A stretch of 64,000 bases of DNA from Bog-1340 sp964513515 (GCA_964513515.1 CAZEMP010000003.1:1-64000); one strand, 5' to 3'; positions 44,179 through 52,935 are shown, counted from the first letter of the stretch. Made by a program: numbers and translations. Notes: generated from the sequence alone by a model not told the origin.

Positions 44179-44862
44179 ATGATTACATTAAAAGTAGAAA
44201 AGAGAGATATAAAAGAGAATCTAGCTGAAATAAGAAAGGGCGGTAAAATACCCGCAGTTTTTTATGGTAAAAAAGAGGCGTCAACTCCAATAAAACTTTC
44301 ATATGCACTTTTTGAAAAAGCTTTGAAAGAAGCTGGAGAATCGACAATATTACATCTCGAGGGAGAAGGGATTGATGTAGATGTTTTGATACATGAAGTT
44401 GACCTAGATCCAGTTACAGATAAAGCAAGACATGCAGACTTTTATGCTATTGAGAAAGGAAAGAAGCTTGAAATAAAGATTCCACTAGAATTTATCGGTG
44501 TTGCTCCTGCAGTAAAAGATTTGGGAGGTATTTTGGTAAAAGTTATGCACGAAGTTGCAATTGAGGCGTTACCAAAAGATTTACCACATAAACTTGAAGT
44601 AGATATATCAAGTTTAACAACATTTGATAGTGTAGTAACAGCATCAAGTATAAAACTTCCAGAAGGAGTTACACTAAAAGCTAAAGCCGAAGAGGTGGTA
44701 GCTTCTGTTTATGAACCTAAAGAAGAAGTGGTTGAAACAACTCCAGTAGATCTTTCTACGATTGAAGTTGCAAAGAAAGGTAAGGAGGCAAAAGAAGGTG
44801 CGGAGGGTGCAGAAGCAACAGAAGCCCCAAAGAAAGAAGCGAAAGCAGAAACAAAGAAATAA
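44179..44862 (+). CDS. rplY: 50S ribosomal protein bL25 (CTC form)
   Basis: bL25 binds 5S rRNA. The 227-residue protein has the N-terminal L25 domain, with ENLAEIRKGGKIPAVFYGKK and LHLEGEGIDVDVLIHEVDLD followed by HADFYAIEKGKKLEIKIPLE. The C-terminal TL5/CTC domain includes GGILVKVMHEVAIEALPKDL and VVASVYEPKEEV. It ends in an Ala/Glu/Lys-rich tail. It is a single-gene unit with a perfect 15-bp terminator on its stop codon. Confidence 0.94.
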   Translation: MITLKVEKRDIKENLAEIRKGGKIPAVFYGKKEASTPIKLSYALFEKALKEAGESTILHLEGEGIDVDVLIHEVDLDPVTDKARHADFYAIEKGKKLEIKIPLEFIGVAPAVKDLGGILVKVMHEVAIEALPKDLPHKLEVDISSLTTFDSVVTASSIKLPEGVTLKAKAEEVVASVYEPKEEVVETTPVDLSTIEVAKKGKEAKEGAEGAEATEAPKKEAKAETKK

Positions 44863-44895
44863 AAAATTACCTCGCAAAACGCGAGGTAATTTTTT
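44861..44895 (+). terminator. Terminator of bL25
   Basis: AAAAAATTACCTCGC and GCGAGGTAATTTTTT form a perfect 15-bp stem with loop AAAAC, and more Ts follow. Confidence 0.88.
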
Positions 44896-44951
44896 ATTTT
44901 TGTCTATATTTTTTCGATAAAATATAGTAAAATATAAAAGTGTTTTTAAAG

Positions 44952-46313
44952 ATGAAAAGATTATTTATCGGGCTTTTTTATATTGGTTTATTGTCATTTC
45001 CGGCATTTGCAGGGGCTGTTATATGTGACTCAAATTTGGATGGTAAGACTGATCTAGAGTTGCAGGCTATATCCATTCAGTGTGATGCAGACCTTCTAGA
45101 GTTAAATAATAAGTTTAGTAGTACAAAACAATATTCGTCTGAGTTAGAAAAGGGAATTGCTGACTTAAATTATAATATTAAAAAAATACAATTAGAAATA
45201 AAAGCAAAAAACGCAAAAATCAAACAACTTGGTGATAATATTGAAGTAAAAACAGAATATATTGGAAAGCTTTCAGATAGAATGGAAGATATAAAAAGGA
45301 CTATAGGAAAGATGTTGAGAGACACATATTCTATGGATGACGCATCAATAATTAGTGTTCTTTTGTCTAGTGAAAATTTATCACAATTTTTTATTGACAC
45401 AGATAATTACGGAACAATAAATCAAAAACTTCAGGATCTTATAGAAGAACTTTCTGGCGTAAAAAAGACTTCAGAGGAGGAGAAAAAAGATTTAGAGACA
45501 AAGCAAGCAAAAGAGGCAAAATTAAAATATGAACAAGAGCAAGCAAAGAAAAAAACTGAAAGTTATAAGACAGAAAAACAAGCAATTTTATCACTAACAA
45601 AAAATAAAGAAGCTGAATATAAAAAACTTATTGCAGAAAAAGAAAAACTAAAGAATCAAATAAGAAATAAGCTTTACAGAACATCTGGCGGGGTAGAAAT
45701 ATCCTTCGGAGACGCATTAAAGATCATACAACCATATGAAAGTACAATTGGGGTGGATTCTGCTCTGGTCCTTGCGGTATTATTTCAAGAGTCTGCGGTA
45801 GACAATACAATTGGCAAAAATATTGGTAAATGTACTTATAATCAGCCATCATCATGCATAAATGGTAAAACTGTTATGTCTGACACACAAAAACCTACTT
45901 TTTTATCTATTATGAATAACCTCGGTCTTAATCCAAATGTTATACAAGTTTCCTGTGCAATATGTAGAGATGGAAATTATGGCGGGGCTATGGGTCCAGC
46001 ACAATTTATGCCAGTGACTTGGGAGGGTATATCAAAAAGGGTTTCTAATATTATTGGGGTTTCTTATCCCTCACCATTTGAGAACCTTGCCGCATTCACT
46101 GCTTCCGCAGTATTGCTTAAGGACAATCAGGATAGATGTAAAACTGCATTTAGTAAAAGAAATGACATTTGGTCATGCGCGGCATCTAAATATTACGGAG
46201 GTTTAAGTTTAAAGGGTAGTAAACTTACAAATTTTATGCGTTATGGCTACGGAGCGTCAGTTTTAAAAAGAGCACTACAATTTGAAAAGGATATAGAGAC
46301 ACTGACTTTGTAG
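44952..46313 (+). CDS. Secreted PcsB-type coiled-coil protein fused to a lytic transglycosylase-like domain
   Basis: The 453-residue protein starts with a signal peptide (MKRLFIGLFYIGLLSFPAFA). Residues about 40-245 form a long coiled coil like the PcsB/CwlO N-terminus (KKIQLEIKAKNAKIKQLGDN, with the MLRDTYSMDDASIISVLLSS block). The C-terminal part is an SLT-like domain: LVLAVLFQESAVDN with a candidate catalytic Glu, NYGGAMGPAQFMPVTWEGIS and AASKYYGG. Two cysteine pairs (CTYN..SSCI, CAIC) may form disulfides. PcsB/CwlO proteins are controlled by FtsEX in division. Direct fusion to a transglycosylase gives an enzyme that could cut glycan strands. GTG 44940 is an alternative start. Confidence 0.83.
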   Translation: MKRLFIGLFYIGLLSFPAFAGAVICDSNLDGKTDLELQAISIQCDADLLELNNKFSSTKQYSSELEKGIADLNYNIKKIQLEIKAKNAKIKQLGDNIEVKTEYIGKLSDRMEDIKRTIGKMLRDTYSMDDASIISVLLSSENLSQFFIDTDNYGTINQKLQDLIEELSGVKKTSEEEKKDLETKQAKEAKLKYEQEQAKKKTESYKTEKQAILSLTKNKEAEYKKLIAEKEKLKNQIRNKLYRTSGGVEISFGDALKIIQPYESTIGVDSALVLAVLFQESAVDNTIGKNIGKCTYNQPSSCINGKTVMSDTQKPTFLSIMNNLGLNPNVIQVSCAICRDGNYGGAMGPAQFMPVTWEGISKRVSNIIGVSYPSPFENLAAFTASAVLLKDNQDRCKTAFSKRNDIWSCAASKYYGGLSLKGSKLTNFMRYGYGASVLKRALQFEKDIETLTL

Positions 46314-46324
46314 AAGTTATTGGG

Positions 46325-46353
46325 TTGCTTTTTTAACCTAATTTTGTTAGTAT
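46325..46353 (+). promoter_or_regulatory. Promoter of bL31, near-leaderless geometry
   Basis: TTGCTT (46325-46330), a 17-nt spacer and the extended -10 TGTTAGTAT ending at 46353. Eight bases lead to ATG 46362. Confidence 0.6.
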
Positions 46354-46361
46354 CTCGAGTT

Positions 46362-46604
46362 ATGAAAGCAGACATACATCCAAAATATTTTACTAAAGCA
46401 AAGACCACATGTGTATGTGGGGCTACTTATGATTTTGGTTCTACTAAAGAGACAATAAACGTAGAAATTTGTGGTAACTGCCACCCATTTTATACAGGAA
46501 ATGAAAAGGTACTTGATACTGCGGGTAGAGTAGAGAAGTTTAAAGCAAGAAAAGCCGCAGGTGTCACAAAAGCAGCAAAAAAAGCTCCTAAAACAGGTAA
46601 ATAA
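46362..46604 (+). CDS. rpmE: 50S ribosomal protein bL31
   Basis: The 80-residue protein has ADIHPKYFTKAKTTCVCGAT and ICGNCHPFYTGNEKVLDTAG with the CxC...CxxC zinc-binding pattern of the C+ form of bL31. RVEKFKARK follows, then an Ala/Lys-rich tail. ATG 46362 is chosen over an upstream ATG-like frame at 46320, because the promoter -10 box lies between them and the family starts MKADIHP. A terminator follows, and prfA comes next, as in many Parcubacteria. Confidence 0.95.
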   Translation: MKADIHPKYFTKAKTTCVCGATYDFGSTKETINVEICGNCHPFYTGNEKVLDTAGRVEKFKARKAAGVTKAAKKAPKTGK

Positions 46605-46613
46605 CTATTTTTA

Positions 46614-46646
46614 AATAAAACCGAGCTTTTAAAGTTCGGTTTTATT
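46614..46646 (+). terminator. Terminator after bL31
   Basis: AATAAAACCGA pairs with TCGGTTTTATT, with an inner GCTT/AAGT pairing that includes one G-U. Ts follow. Confidence 0.7.
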
Positions 46647-46675
46647 ATTTCTGCATAAAAATAATATTACTTAAA

Positions 46676-47677
46676 ATGAATACAAACCAAGAATTAATTG
46701 AAGAGTTTAGAAAAAATAGAAAAACGACTTTTTTAGCCGAAGAGTATATTCGTCTGGAAAATGAAGAAGAATCTATAAAGAAAATGTCCGAAAAAGATCC
46801 AAGTATGTTTTCATTGGCTGAAGAAGAAATAAAAAGCATAAACGCTCAAAAAAATGATTTGTTGGAACAGATGAAAAGCATAACTTGTGCAGATGAAGAA
46901 GTGGATAAATTTCCAAATGAAGTAATTATGGAAATTCGTGCAGGAGTAGGTGGAGAGGAAGCTGCGATTTTTGCAGAAGACTTGGCAAGAATGTATAAAA
47001 GATTTTGTGAATTAAAAGGATGGTCGTTTAATTTTGTAAACGAATCAAGGTCTGCTCAAGGTGGCTATAAAGAAGTCTCAATAGAAATCAAGGGTAAAGA
47101 AGTATATAAAGACTTGAGATTTGAAACTGGTGTGCATCGTGTACAGAGAGTTCCAGAAACAGAAAAGTCAGGAAGGGTTCATACGTCTACCGCATCAGTG
47201 GCTATTTTACCTATTAGAAAGAAAACAAAAATAGAAATAAAACCTTCGGATTTATTGATCGAAACTTCTCGTTCTGGTGGAGCAGGAGGACAAAACGTAA
47301 ACAAGGTTGAGACAGCAGTGAGAATAGTACATATTCCAACAGGAGTTGATGTTCGTTCAACGGCCGAAAGGACACAAGGTAAAAATAAAGAGAGGGCAAT
47401 GTCTATTCTTTTAGCAAAACTAGAAATGCAAAAAGAAGAGGAGGAAGCGAAAAAATTTGCTGGAGAAAGAAAGGAACAAATAGGAACTGCCGATAGATCT
47501 GAAAAGATAAGAACATATAATATCTTACAAGATAGAGTTACAGATCATAGAGTAAAACATTCTTGGTATAATATAGAAAATATATTGGCTGGAGATGGTA
47601 TGGGAGATATTATTGATTATGTTGTTAAAAATGACTGCAAACCACAGCTAAACGATCTTGAAGATGATGATGAATAA
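46676..47677 (+). CDS. prfA: Peptide chain release factor 1
   Basis: RF1 reads UAA and UAG stop codons and triggers peptide release. The 333-residue protein has GVHRVQRVPETEKSGRVHTS, where PET occupies the PxT tripeptide of RF1 (not the SPF of RF2), and RSGGAGGQNVNKVETAVRI with the GGQ catalytic loop. The C-terminal GTADRSEKIRTYNILQDRVT and VTDHRVKHSWYNIE are normal. It is shorter than E. coli RF1, mainly at the N-terminus. rpsB follows 54 bp downstream. Confidence 0.95.
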   Translation: MNTNQELIEEFRKNRKTTFLAEEYIRLENEEESIKKMSEKDPSMFSLAEEEIKSINAQKNDLLEQMKSITCADEEVDKFPNEVIMEIRAGVGGEEAAIFAEDLARMYKRFCELKGWSFNFVNESRSAQGGYKEVSIEIKGKEVYKDLRFETGVHRVQRVPETEKSGRVHTSTASVAILPIRKKTKIEIKPSDLLIETSRSGGAGGQNVNKVETAVRIVHIPTGVDVRSTAERTQGKNKERAMSILLAKLEMQKEEEEAKKFAGERKEQIGTADRSEKIRTYNILQDRVTDHRVKHSWYNIENILAGDGMGDIIDYVVKNDCKPQLNDLEDDDE

Positions 47678-47711
47678 GAGCCAATAAAAGGTTGCTAAAC
47701 AGACTATTTTC

Positions 47712-47720
47712 TGATAGACT
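47712..47720 (+). promoter_or_regulatory. Extended -10 promoter of rpsB, very short leader
   Basis: TGATAGACT ends 11 bases before ATG 47732, predicting a leader of only about four nucleotides. Confidence 0.45.
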
Positions 47721-47731
47721 GTTCTTCACTT

Positions 47732-48442
47732 ATGACAGAAGAAATGAAAACAAAAGGTAATGATGTAATCGATACAATGTTTAATGCAGGGGCTCATTTT
47801 GGTTACCAAAAATCAAGAAGAGACGCTTCAACATCACCATTTATTTTTGGAATAAAAAATAAAGTAGAAATAATTGATCTTGAAAAGACAAATGAACAGC
47901 TTGAGAAAGCCAAAGAGTTTGTTTTTAATCTTGCAAAATCCGGTAAACAAATGTTGTTTGTAGGAGGAAAGAGTGAGGCAAAAGTAGCAGTGAAAATTGC
48001 AGCTATGTCTATAGATATGCCATATGTCGACGGAAGATGGATTGGAGGCGCAATTACTAATTTTCCTGAAATTAAGAAAAGAATCGCTAAATTTGAAGAT
48101 TTACAAAAACAAAAAGAAAAAGGAGAATTATCTAAATATACAAAGAAAGAGAGACTTCTTATTGATAGAGAAATAGAAAATCTAGACACGATGTTTTCCG
48201 GAATAGTAAGTATGAAGGAAGCACCAAAGGCTTTGTTTGTAATAGATCCAAAAAAGGAATTTATAGCCGTTGCTGAAGCTAAGAAAGCAGGCATTCCGGT
48301 CATTGCACTTTCAAATACAGATTGCAATATAAAGACTATAGATTTTCCTATAGTTGCGAATGACGCATCTGTCTCAAGTATTTCATTTTTTGTTACAGAA
48401 ATAGCAAAAGCTTATACTGCAGGTAAGTCATCTAAGGTTTAA
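47732..48442 (+). CDS. rpsB: 30S ribosomal protein uS2
   Basis: The 236-residue protein has NAGAHFGYQKSRRDASTSPF, IFGIKNKVEIIDLEKT, DMPYVDGRWIGGAITNFPEI and PKALFVIDPKKEFIAVAEA, followed by AGIPVIALSNTDCN. These are the standard S2 blocks. It is next to tsf, the classic rpsB-tsf pair, but the 72-bp gap with an AAAAGGAGAC stretch (48471-48480) is too far from the tsf start to be its SD. Confidence 0.97.
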   Translation: MTEEMKTKGNDVIDTMFNAGAHFGYQKSRRDASTSPFIFGIKNKVEIIDLEKTNEQLEKAKEFVFNLAKSGKQMLFVGGKSEAKVAVKIAAMSIDMPYVDGRWIGGAITNFPEIKKRIAKFEDLQKQKEKGELSKYTKKERLLIDREIENLDTMFSGIVSMKEAPKALFVIDPKKEFIAVAEAKKAGIPVIALSNTDCNIKTIDFPIVANDASVSSISFFVTEIAKAYTAGKSSKV

Positions 48443-48514
48443 ATTTTTATCTTCCTTTTAATTTTTATAAAAGGAGACTGAGTTAGTTCTTATTAAAATA
48501 AATTATTTTTTGTT

Positions 48515-49123
48515 ATGGAAATATCAATGGAACAAGTTAAGGAATTGCGTGAGAAGACAGGTATATCAATAATGCAATGTAAAAAAGCTCTTGAAGAGGC
48601 TGGTGGAGATATGAATAAAGCCATGGTTTACCTTCAGAAAAAGGGAGCAGAAACTGCAGCAAAAAAGGCTGATAGAGTCTTAAAATCAAGCAGAATAGTA
48701 TCTTATGTGCACGGAGTGGGATCTGTAGGGGTTCTCGTTGAGCTTTGTAGTGAATCAGATTTCGTTTCAAAACATGAGGATTTTCAAAAACTTGCATATG
48801 ATATAGCGATGCAGATAGCGGCTACAAATCCAGCATATATTAAGAAAGATGATGTATCACTTGAAGAGAGGACAAAGGTTCTCGATGCTTTTTCTCATGA
48901 AGTAAAAGATAAGCCGGAAGCAATGAGAGAAAAAATACTTAATGGTAAACTAGACGCATTCTTTAAAGATAGAATATTGGTGGAACAGGATTATATAAAG
49001 GATCCAAGTATCACAGTAAATACACTTATTCAAAACGCCATACAAAAATTTGGCGAAAAAATAGAAGTTGATAGATTTGTTCGTTTTAGTGTTGGAGAAG
49101 GTAGAAGCGCTCAGATGTGTTAG
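48515..49123 (+). CDS. tsf: Elongation factor Ts
   Basis: EF-Ts is the nucleotide exchange factor of EF-Tu. The 202-residue protein has the UBA-like N-terminus VKELREKTGISIMQCKKALE, the NKAMVYLQKKGAETAAKKAD segment and the core VGVLVELCSESDFVSKHEDF (the TDFV-like motif reads SDFV). The short form lacks the second core subdomain and coiled-coil hairpin found in E. coli. The C-terminus ends SVGEGRSAQMC. It belongs with rpsB. Confidence 0.94.
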   Translation: MEISMEQVKELREKTGISIMQCKKALEEAGGDMNKAMVYLQKKGAETAAKKADRVLKSSRIVSYVHGVGSVGVLVELCSESDFVSKHEDFQKLAYDIAMQIAATNPAYIKKDDVSLEERTKVLDAFSHEVKDKPEAMREKILNGKLDAFFKDRILVEQDYIKDPSITVNTLIQNAIQKFGEKIEVDRFVRFSVGEGRSAQMC

Positions 49124-49158
49124 TTTTGGTTAGTGATAAGTAAAGTACTTATTTTATC

Positions 49159-49524
49159 ATGATAGCAATATATTTATTTTACACATCCCTCTTGCTCTTA
49201 GTCGTTATGTTTGCGATGAAGTATTTTGGTGTATCTTTTACACATCATGAGGTTATATCGAATATTGTTGATAAAAATGACGAGCACTTTCATGAGATTT
49301 TTCATCATGGTAAAAATATTTTCTCAAAAATAAAGTTTAAAAATTTTCACAGACTTACTTTAATTGTAGCAAATTTTATAAAAGAGGAGACAATTTATTT
49401 AAAGAGAAGATTCGATAGTAAGCAACCAGCATTTTTTTTGAGCCCACAAAAACCAAGTCATTACAATAAGAATTCTGTATCTTTTTTCTTAAGAAAAGTT
49501 TCGGAGTATAAAGATACAAAATAA
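49159..49524 (+). CDS. Single-pass membrane protein, 121 aa
   Basis: The N-terminus is a hydrophobic helix (residues 1-20, IAIYLFYTSLLLLVVMFAM). It is followed by a His- and Lys-rich region (HHEVISNIVDKNDEHFHEIF) and a basic tail. No family is recognised. A bidirectional terminator follows at 49542, so it ends the tsf-side transcript. Confidence 0.6.
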   Translation: MIAIYLFYTSLLLLVVMFAMKYFGVSFTHHEVISNIVDKNDEHFHEIFHHGKNIFSKIKFKNFHRLTLIVANFIKEETIYLKRRFDSKQPAFFLSPQKPSHYNKNSVSFFLRKVSEYKDTK

Positions 49525-49541
49525 TAATATAATTTGTACTT

Positions 49542-49566
49542 AAAAAAGCGCTTACAGCGCTTTTTT
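49542..49566. terminator. Bidirectional terminator between the 49159 gene and tRNA-Thr
   Basis: AAAAAAGCGC pairs with GCGCTTTTTT around TTACA. Runs on both sides suit the two convergent transcripts. Confidence 0.82.
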
Positions 49567-49571
49567 AAATT

Positions 49572-49647
49572 TGGAGCCACCTCCCAGATTTGAACTGGGG
49601 ACCTTCACTTTACAAAAGTGTTGCTCTACCAACTGAGCTAAGGTGGC
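49572..49647 (-). tRNA. tRNA-Thr (anticodon TGT), CCA encoded
   Basis: On the minus strand the acceptor is GCCACCT with AGGTGGC. The D arm is GCTC..GAGC, the anticodon loop is TTTGTAA (UGU) and the T arm is CCCAG-TTCAAAT-CTGGG. The discriminator is U, followed by an encoded CCA (49574-49572). The 3' end UCCA is exactly complementary to the UGGA bulge of the thrS T-box in this window. Confidence 0.95.
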
Positions 49648-49719
49648 ATATTCTTTTGAGATATTATACATAATATTATAAAAGAATCCAGCATTAATAC
49701 CACCGTTAAGTATTGCCCG

Positions 49720-49728
49720 TGGTATAAT
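49720..49728 (+). promoter_or_regulatory. Extended -10 promoter of the HNH gene, leaderless geometry
   Basis: TGGTATAAT ends seven bases before ATG 49736. Confidence 0.65.
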
Positions 49729-49735
49729 AAGAGGC

Positions 49736-50143
49736 ATGAAATGTATAAACTGTAAAACAGAATTGAAGAGACGTTCCCAGATAAAATATTGTTCAAATAA
49801 ATGCCAAATAGAACATCAGTATAAAAAGTACATAATTCAATGGAAAAAAGGTAAGAAAGATGGTACAAGAGGAATTTTAACTAAAAATATTTCAAAATAT
49901 ATAAAAAGATATTTTATAGAGAAAAATGGAGAATCTTGCGTTTTGTGTGGTTGGAATAAAAAAAATTTATCGACAGGAAGAGTGCCGCTTGAAATCGATC
50001 ATATTGATGGTGATTCAGAAAATAATCTGGAAGAAAACTTAAAGCTTATTTGTCCAAATTGTCATTCACTTACAACAAATTTTAGGAATCTAAATAAAGG
50101 CAAAGGTAGGTTGTGGAGGAAAAATAAATATATTAGAAAGTAG
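49736..50143 (+). CDS. HNH endonuclease
   Basis: The 135-residue protein starts with a zinc ribbon (CINCKTELKRRSQIKYCSNK, C-x2-C...C-x3-C). The HNH core follows: CVLCGW, LEIDHIDGDSENNLEENLKL and CPNCHSL, with HID as the catalytic His-Asn-His series and CxxC pairs binding zinc. It would nick or cut DNA. It stands alone with its own promoter, not next to an intron or restriction gene. A homing endonuclease that has lost its intron is one possibility. Confidence 0.87.
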   Translation: MKCINCKTELKRRSQIKYCSNKCQIEHQYKKYIIQWKKGKKDGTRGILTKNISKYIKRYFIEKNGESCVLCGWNKKNLSTGRVPLEIDHIDGDSENNLEENLKLICPNCHSLTTNFRNLNKGKGRLWRKNKYIRK

Positions 50144-50145
50144 TA

Positions 50146-50859
50146 CTAATTTGACCCACTAAGATTTTTAGTACTAGATGCCAATGCCTCCTTATCCCAC
50201 ATCTTAGTTTCCGGAATAATTTTTCGTATCTCATCTAAATTTTTTAAACCATATAAAATCTTTCCACTAACAAATAGGGCAGGTAGCTTATTTTCAATAT
50301 TGTATATAGATTTTAACGTTTCTATGGTTGGTATATTAAAATCATAATCAAAAGAGTAAATTCTGATTTGCGGGTACATCTCATGAAGTTTTGTAAGAAC
50401 ATAACCTTGATTCTCACAGTCAAAACATGATCCGCTATTTGAATAGAAATAAAGTATAAATATTTGTTTGTCTTTACACTTATCACTTATTTTTTTCATA
50501 AGTAAATAGTCTTTTATTTCAAGAAGAGAATAGTAGGTTTTTAGATTTTGGAAGTCTATGTTGTTTGCACCTATTTTCTCCTCTGCATAAGCTAGTTTTT
50601 GACCAAGTTGCGCTACCTCCTTTGATAAAGTATTGTCAGTCATGTTATTACAAGAAGATTCAGCAAGTAAGGAAAATTGAGTTTCTGAAGAAAGAATATC
50701 AAGAGATATCTTATCTCCCATAACTTTTAATTCCGATATTTTATTTGTATTAAAATAATTACTTATATATATTGCAGTTACAAATATAAAAGTAGTTATT
50801 AAAAATGTATAAAAATATTTTGACCAATCTGTTTTTTCCCTTTCGTTTTTTATCTCCAT
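50146..50859 (-). CDS. Membrane-anchored thioredoxin-like protein
   Basis: The 237-residue protein has one N-terminal membrane helix (about residues 14-33, KYFYTFLITTFIFVTAIYIS). An extracytoplasmic coiled stretch follows, then a thioredoxin fold: QIFILYFYSNSGSCFDCENQ with the active-site CFDC, VLTKLHEMYPQIRIYSFDYD and the cis-Pro segment NKLPALFVSGKILYGL. It likely forms or reduces disulfides outside the membrane. It overlaps the GT2 gene upstream by 10 bp, so the two share a transcript. Confidence 0.8.
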   Translation of the reverse strand: MEIKNEREKTDWSKYFYTFLITTFIFVTAIYISNYFNTNKISELKVMGDKISLDILSSETQFSLLAESSCNNMTDNTLSKEVAQLGQKLAYAEEKIGANNIDFQNLKTYYSLLEIKDYLLMKKISDKCKDKQIFILYFYSNSGSCFDCENQGYVLTKLHEMYPQIRIYSFDYDFNIPTIETLKSIYNIENKLPALFVSGKILYGLKNLDEIRKIIPETKMWDKEALASSTKNLSGSN

Positions 50860-52079
50860 GTTGTTGTTTTTGAAAATATAGTATTAACTACTGCGCCAAC
50901 TAGCCAAAACGGAGTAATGACTGGATATATAAACATAAAATAAAATAGCTCAGGTTTTAATTTTAACTTCTCATTGGATAGTTTCATTGATATAAAAATC
51001 AATATTAGGCTAAAAATGAGTGTTAGCATTGCCATCACTGATAACAAGCTTGTGTTTATATAAAATAAATCAAACTCTGGTCGACTTAAAGCAAACCCCA
51101 CCATTTCAAACTTTGATATTTGATCTAATATTCTATCTATATTTGAGACAATAATATTTGTTGTAAAATAAAGCGCAGAAAATACTGACAATACTCCAAA
51201 AGGAAGTATAAACATACTTAACTCTCCATATTCTCTCTTAAACAACATGTGTTTATAGTCAATCATATTTTTTATAAAACCATAAGCCCACCTTAGTCTT
51301 TGTTTATAGAGCGTTTTAATTGTATTGGGAGGAACAGTAAAAACAAATGATCTGTGGCTATTTGCAATTTTAAAGTGGTTTTCTTGCATTCTTAATGCCA
51401 TTTCAAGATCTTCTGTTAGATATGCGTGTTTGTAAATACCGATTTGATCAAATACTTTTCTGCGAAATATTGTAAATGGACCAGGAGTTATATGTAGTGA
51501 ATTTACATATGTTAAAATTTTTCTTACAAAGATACTCCAATTATATTCAACATTTTGCATCTGTTGTATAACATTATTTGCTTTGTGTATTTTTATTGCC
51601 GGTACAACCGCCATTATTTTTTGATTTTCAAAATAAGGGATCATGTTTTTTAAAGCATCTTTATGTACAAAAGAATCAGCATCAAGACAGCCAACAAGAT
51701 CAGATTTGCTATTTTCTATACCAAAATTTAAGGCAGTATATTTACCACCATTTTTTTTATGATGAACTTGTACTTGAGGATTATTTTTAAAGATATTAAG
51801 AACTTTCAATGTATCGTCTGTACTGCCATCATCAATTACCATTATTATTAATTTATCTTTAGGATAGTCCAAATTTAGTAAAGAATTAACTGTGTTTATA
51901 ACAGTTTTACTTTCATTCCAACAAGGAACAATTATTGTTGTGGATGGCCAGTTTTGTTTCTTTATCTCTAAATACTCTTTTTTTATATTTTCTCTTTTCT
52001 CTAAATATGTAATCAGTAAGAATATTTCAAAATATAATGAAAAAAACAAGAATATTTGCATTATTAAATCCGAAATCAT
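50850..52079 (-). CDS. Membrane processive family 2 glycosyltransferase
   Basis: The 409-residue protein resembles PgaC/cellulose synthase-type GT2 enzymes. There is a membrane helix at 5-25 and a GT-A domain with TTIIVPCWNESKTVINTVNS and VIDDGSTDDTLKVL. Next are the DxD in LVGCLDADSFVHKDALK, the TED-like TEDLEMALRMQE and the QxxRW motif in YKQRLRWAYGF. Three more helices lie in the C-terminal 150 residues. These enzymes polymerise and export a beta-linked glycan. The polymer here is unknown. Its promoter predicts a leaderless mRNA. Confidence 0.88.
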   Translation of the reverse strand: MISDLIMQIFLFFSLYFEIFLLITYLEKRENIKKEYLEIKKQNWPSTTIIVPCWNESKTVINTVNSLLNLDYPKDKLIIMVIDDGSTDDTLKVLNIFKNNPQVQVHHKKNGGKYTALNFGIENSKSDLVGCLDADSFVHKDALKNMIPYFENQKIMAVVPAIKIHKANNVIQQMQNVEYNWSIFVRKILTYVNSLHITPGPFTIFRRKVFDQIGIYKHAYLTEDLEMALRMQENHFKIANSHRSFVFTVPPNTIKTLYKQRLRWAYGFIKNMIDYKHMLFKREYGELSMFILPFGVLSVFSALYFTTNIIVSNIDRILDQISKFEMVGFALSRPEFDLFYINTSLLSVMAMLTLIFSLILIFISMKLSNEKLKLKPELFYFMFIYPVITPFWLVGAVVNTIFSKTTTWR

Positions 52080-52085
52080 TTCAAC

Positions 52086-52094
52086 AATATAGCA
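52086..52094 (-). promoter_or_regulatory. Extended -10 promoter of the processive GT2, leaderless geometry
   Basis: On the minus strand TGCTATATT ends six bases before ATG 52079. Confidence 0.65.
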
Positions 52095-52151
52095 CTTTTT
52101 TTTAGTTTAGAATAGGTAGTTTGTCAGGGTTTATCTTTTTATAATTTTCTG

Positions 52152-52157
52152 TATAAT
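52152..52157 (+). promoter_or_regulatory. -10 box of pheS, leaderless geometry
   Basis: TATAAT is separated from ATG 52165 by seven bases (CATAAAT). There is no room for a T-box, unlike thrS. Confidence 0.65.
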
Positions 52158-52164
52158 CATAAAT

Positions 52165-52935
52165 ATGAATATAGAAGATACAGAACAGATTACTATTCAT
52201 GTACATCCGATTACTCGTGTTATTAATGACATCAATAGAATTTTCTTTGAGATGGGTTTTACGCTTATTGATGGACCAGAACTTGAAACAGAATATTATA
52301 ATTTCGATGCCTTAAACGTTCCAAAAGATCATCCCGCACGTGATATGCAGGATACTTTTTGGCTAAAACCAAACAAAGATTTTTCTGGAGTAGAAAGAAG
52401 ACTCATGCGCACTCACACATCTCCAATGCAGGTTCACTTTATGGAAGAAAATAAAGATCTGCCTTTCAGGATTATTTGTCCAGGAAAAACTTACAGAAAA
52501 GAAGCTACAGATGCTACACACGAAATACAGTTTCAGCAATTTGAGGGTTTGTTTGTGGATAAGAATGTTTCTTTAGCTACTCTAAAATCAGTTTTAAATA
52601 AGTTTTTTGATGAATTTTTTGAAAAAGACATTGAGGTTAGATTTAGACCGAGTTATTTCCCCTTTGTTGAGCCTGGAGCAGAAATAGATATATCTTGTTT
52701 TAAATGTGCCGGCAAAAATCCTAACTGTTCTATTTGTAAGGGTACGGGTTGGGTAGAGGTTATGGGGGCAGGATTAGTACATCCAAAGGTTTTGAAAAAT
52801 GTTGGAATAGATTCTAATGAATGGAAAGGTTTTGCTTTTGGTGGATCCGTAGAAAGATTGGCAATGATGAAATACGGCATAGATGATATCAGACTTTTTT
52901 ATTCCGGAGATCTAAGGTTGGTTAATCAATTCTAA
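52165..52935 (+). CDS. pheS: Phenylalanyl-tRNA synthetase alpha subunit, short form
   Basis: PheS carries the catalytic core that charges tRNA-Phe. The 256-residue protein has class II motifs: HPITRVINDINRIFFEMGF, ELETEYYNFDALNVPKDHPA, RLMRTHTSPMQVHFM, GKTYRKEATDATHEIQFQQF (motif 2) and GFAFGGSVERLAMMKYGIDD (motif 3). Cysteines in CFKCAGKNPNCSICKG look zinc-binding. The N-terminal coiled-coil arm of about 85 residues, which contacts tRNA-Phe, is missing. The -10 box lies just before the ATG, so this is not a mis-called start. Confidence 0.95.
   Translation: MNIEDTEQITIHVHPITRVINDINRIFFEMGFTLIDGPELETEYYNFDALNVPKDHPARDMQDTFWLKPNKDFSGVERRLMRTHTSPMQVHFMEENKDLPFRIICPGKTYRKEATDATHEIQFQQFEGLFVDKNVSLATLKSVLNKFFDEFFEKDIEVRFRPSYFPFVEPGAEIDISCFKCAGKNPNCSICKGTGWVEVMGAGLVHPKVLKNVGIDSNEWKGFAFGGSVERLAMMKYGIDDIRLFYSGDLRLVNQF

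Noticed and set aside
47803..48327. 174-aa antisense frame inside rpsB
   Set aside because: rpsB is certain; the reverse frame is a codon-bias shadow.
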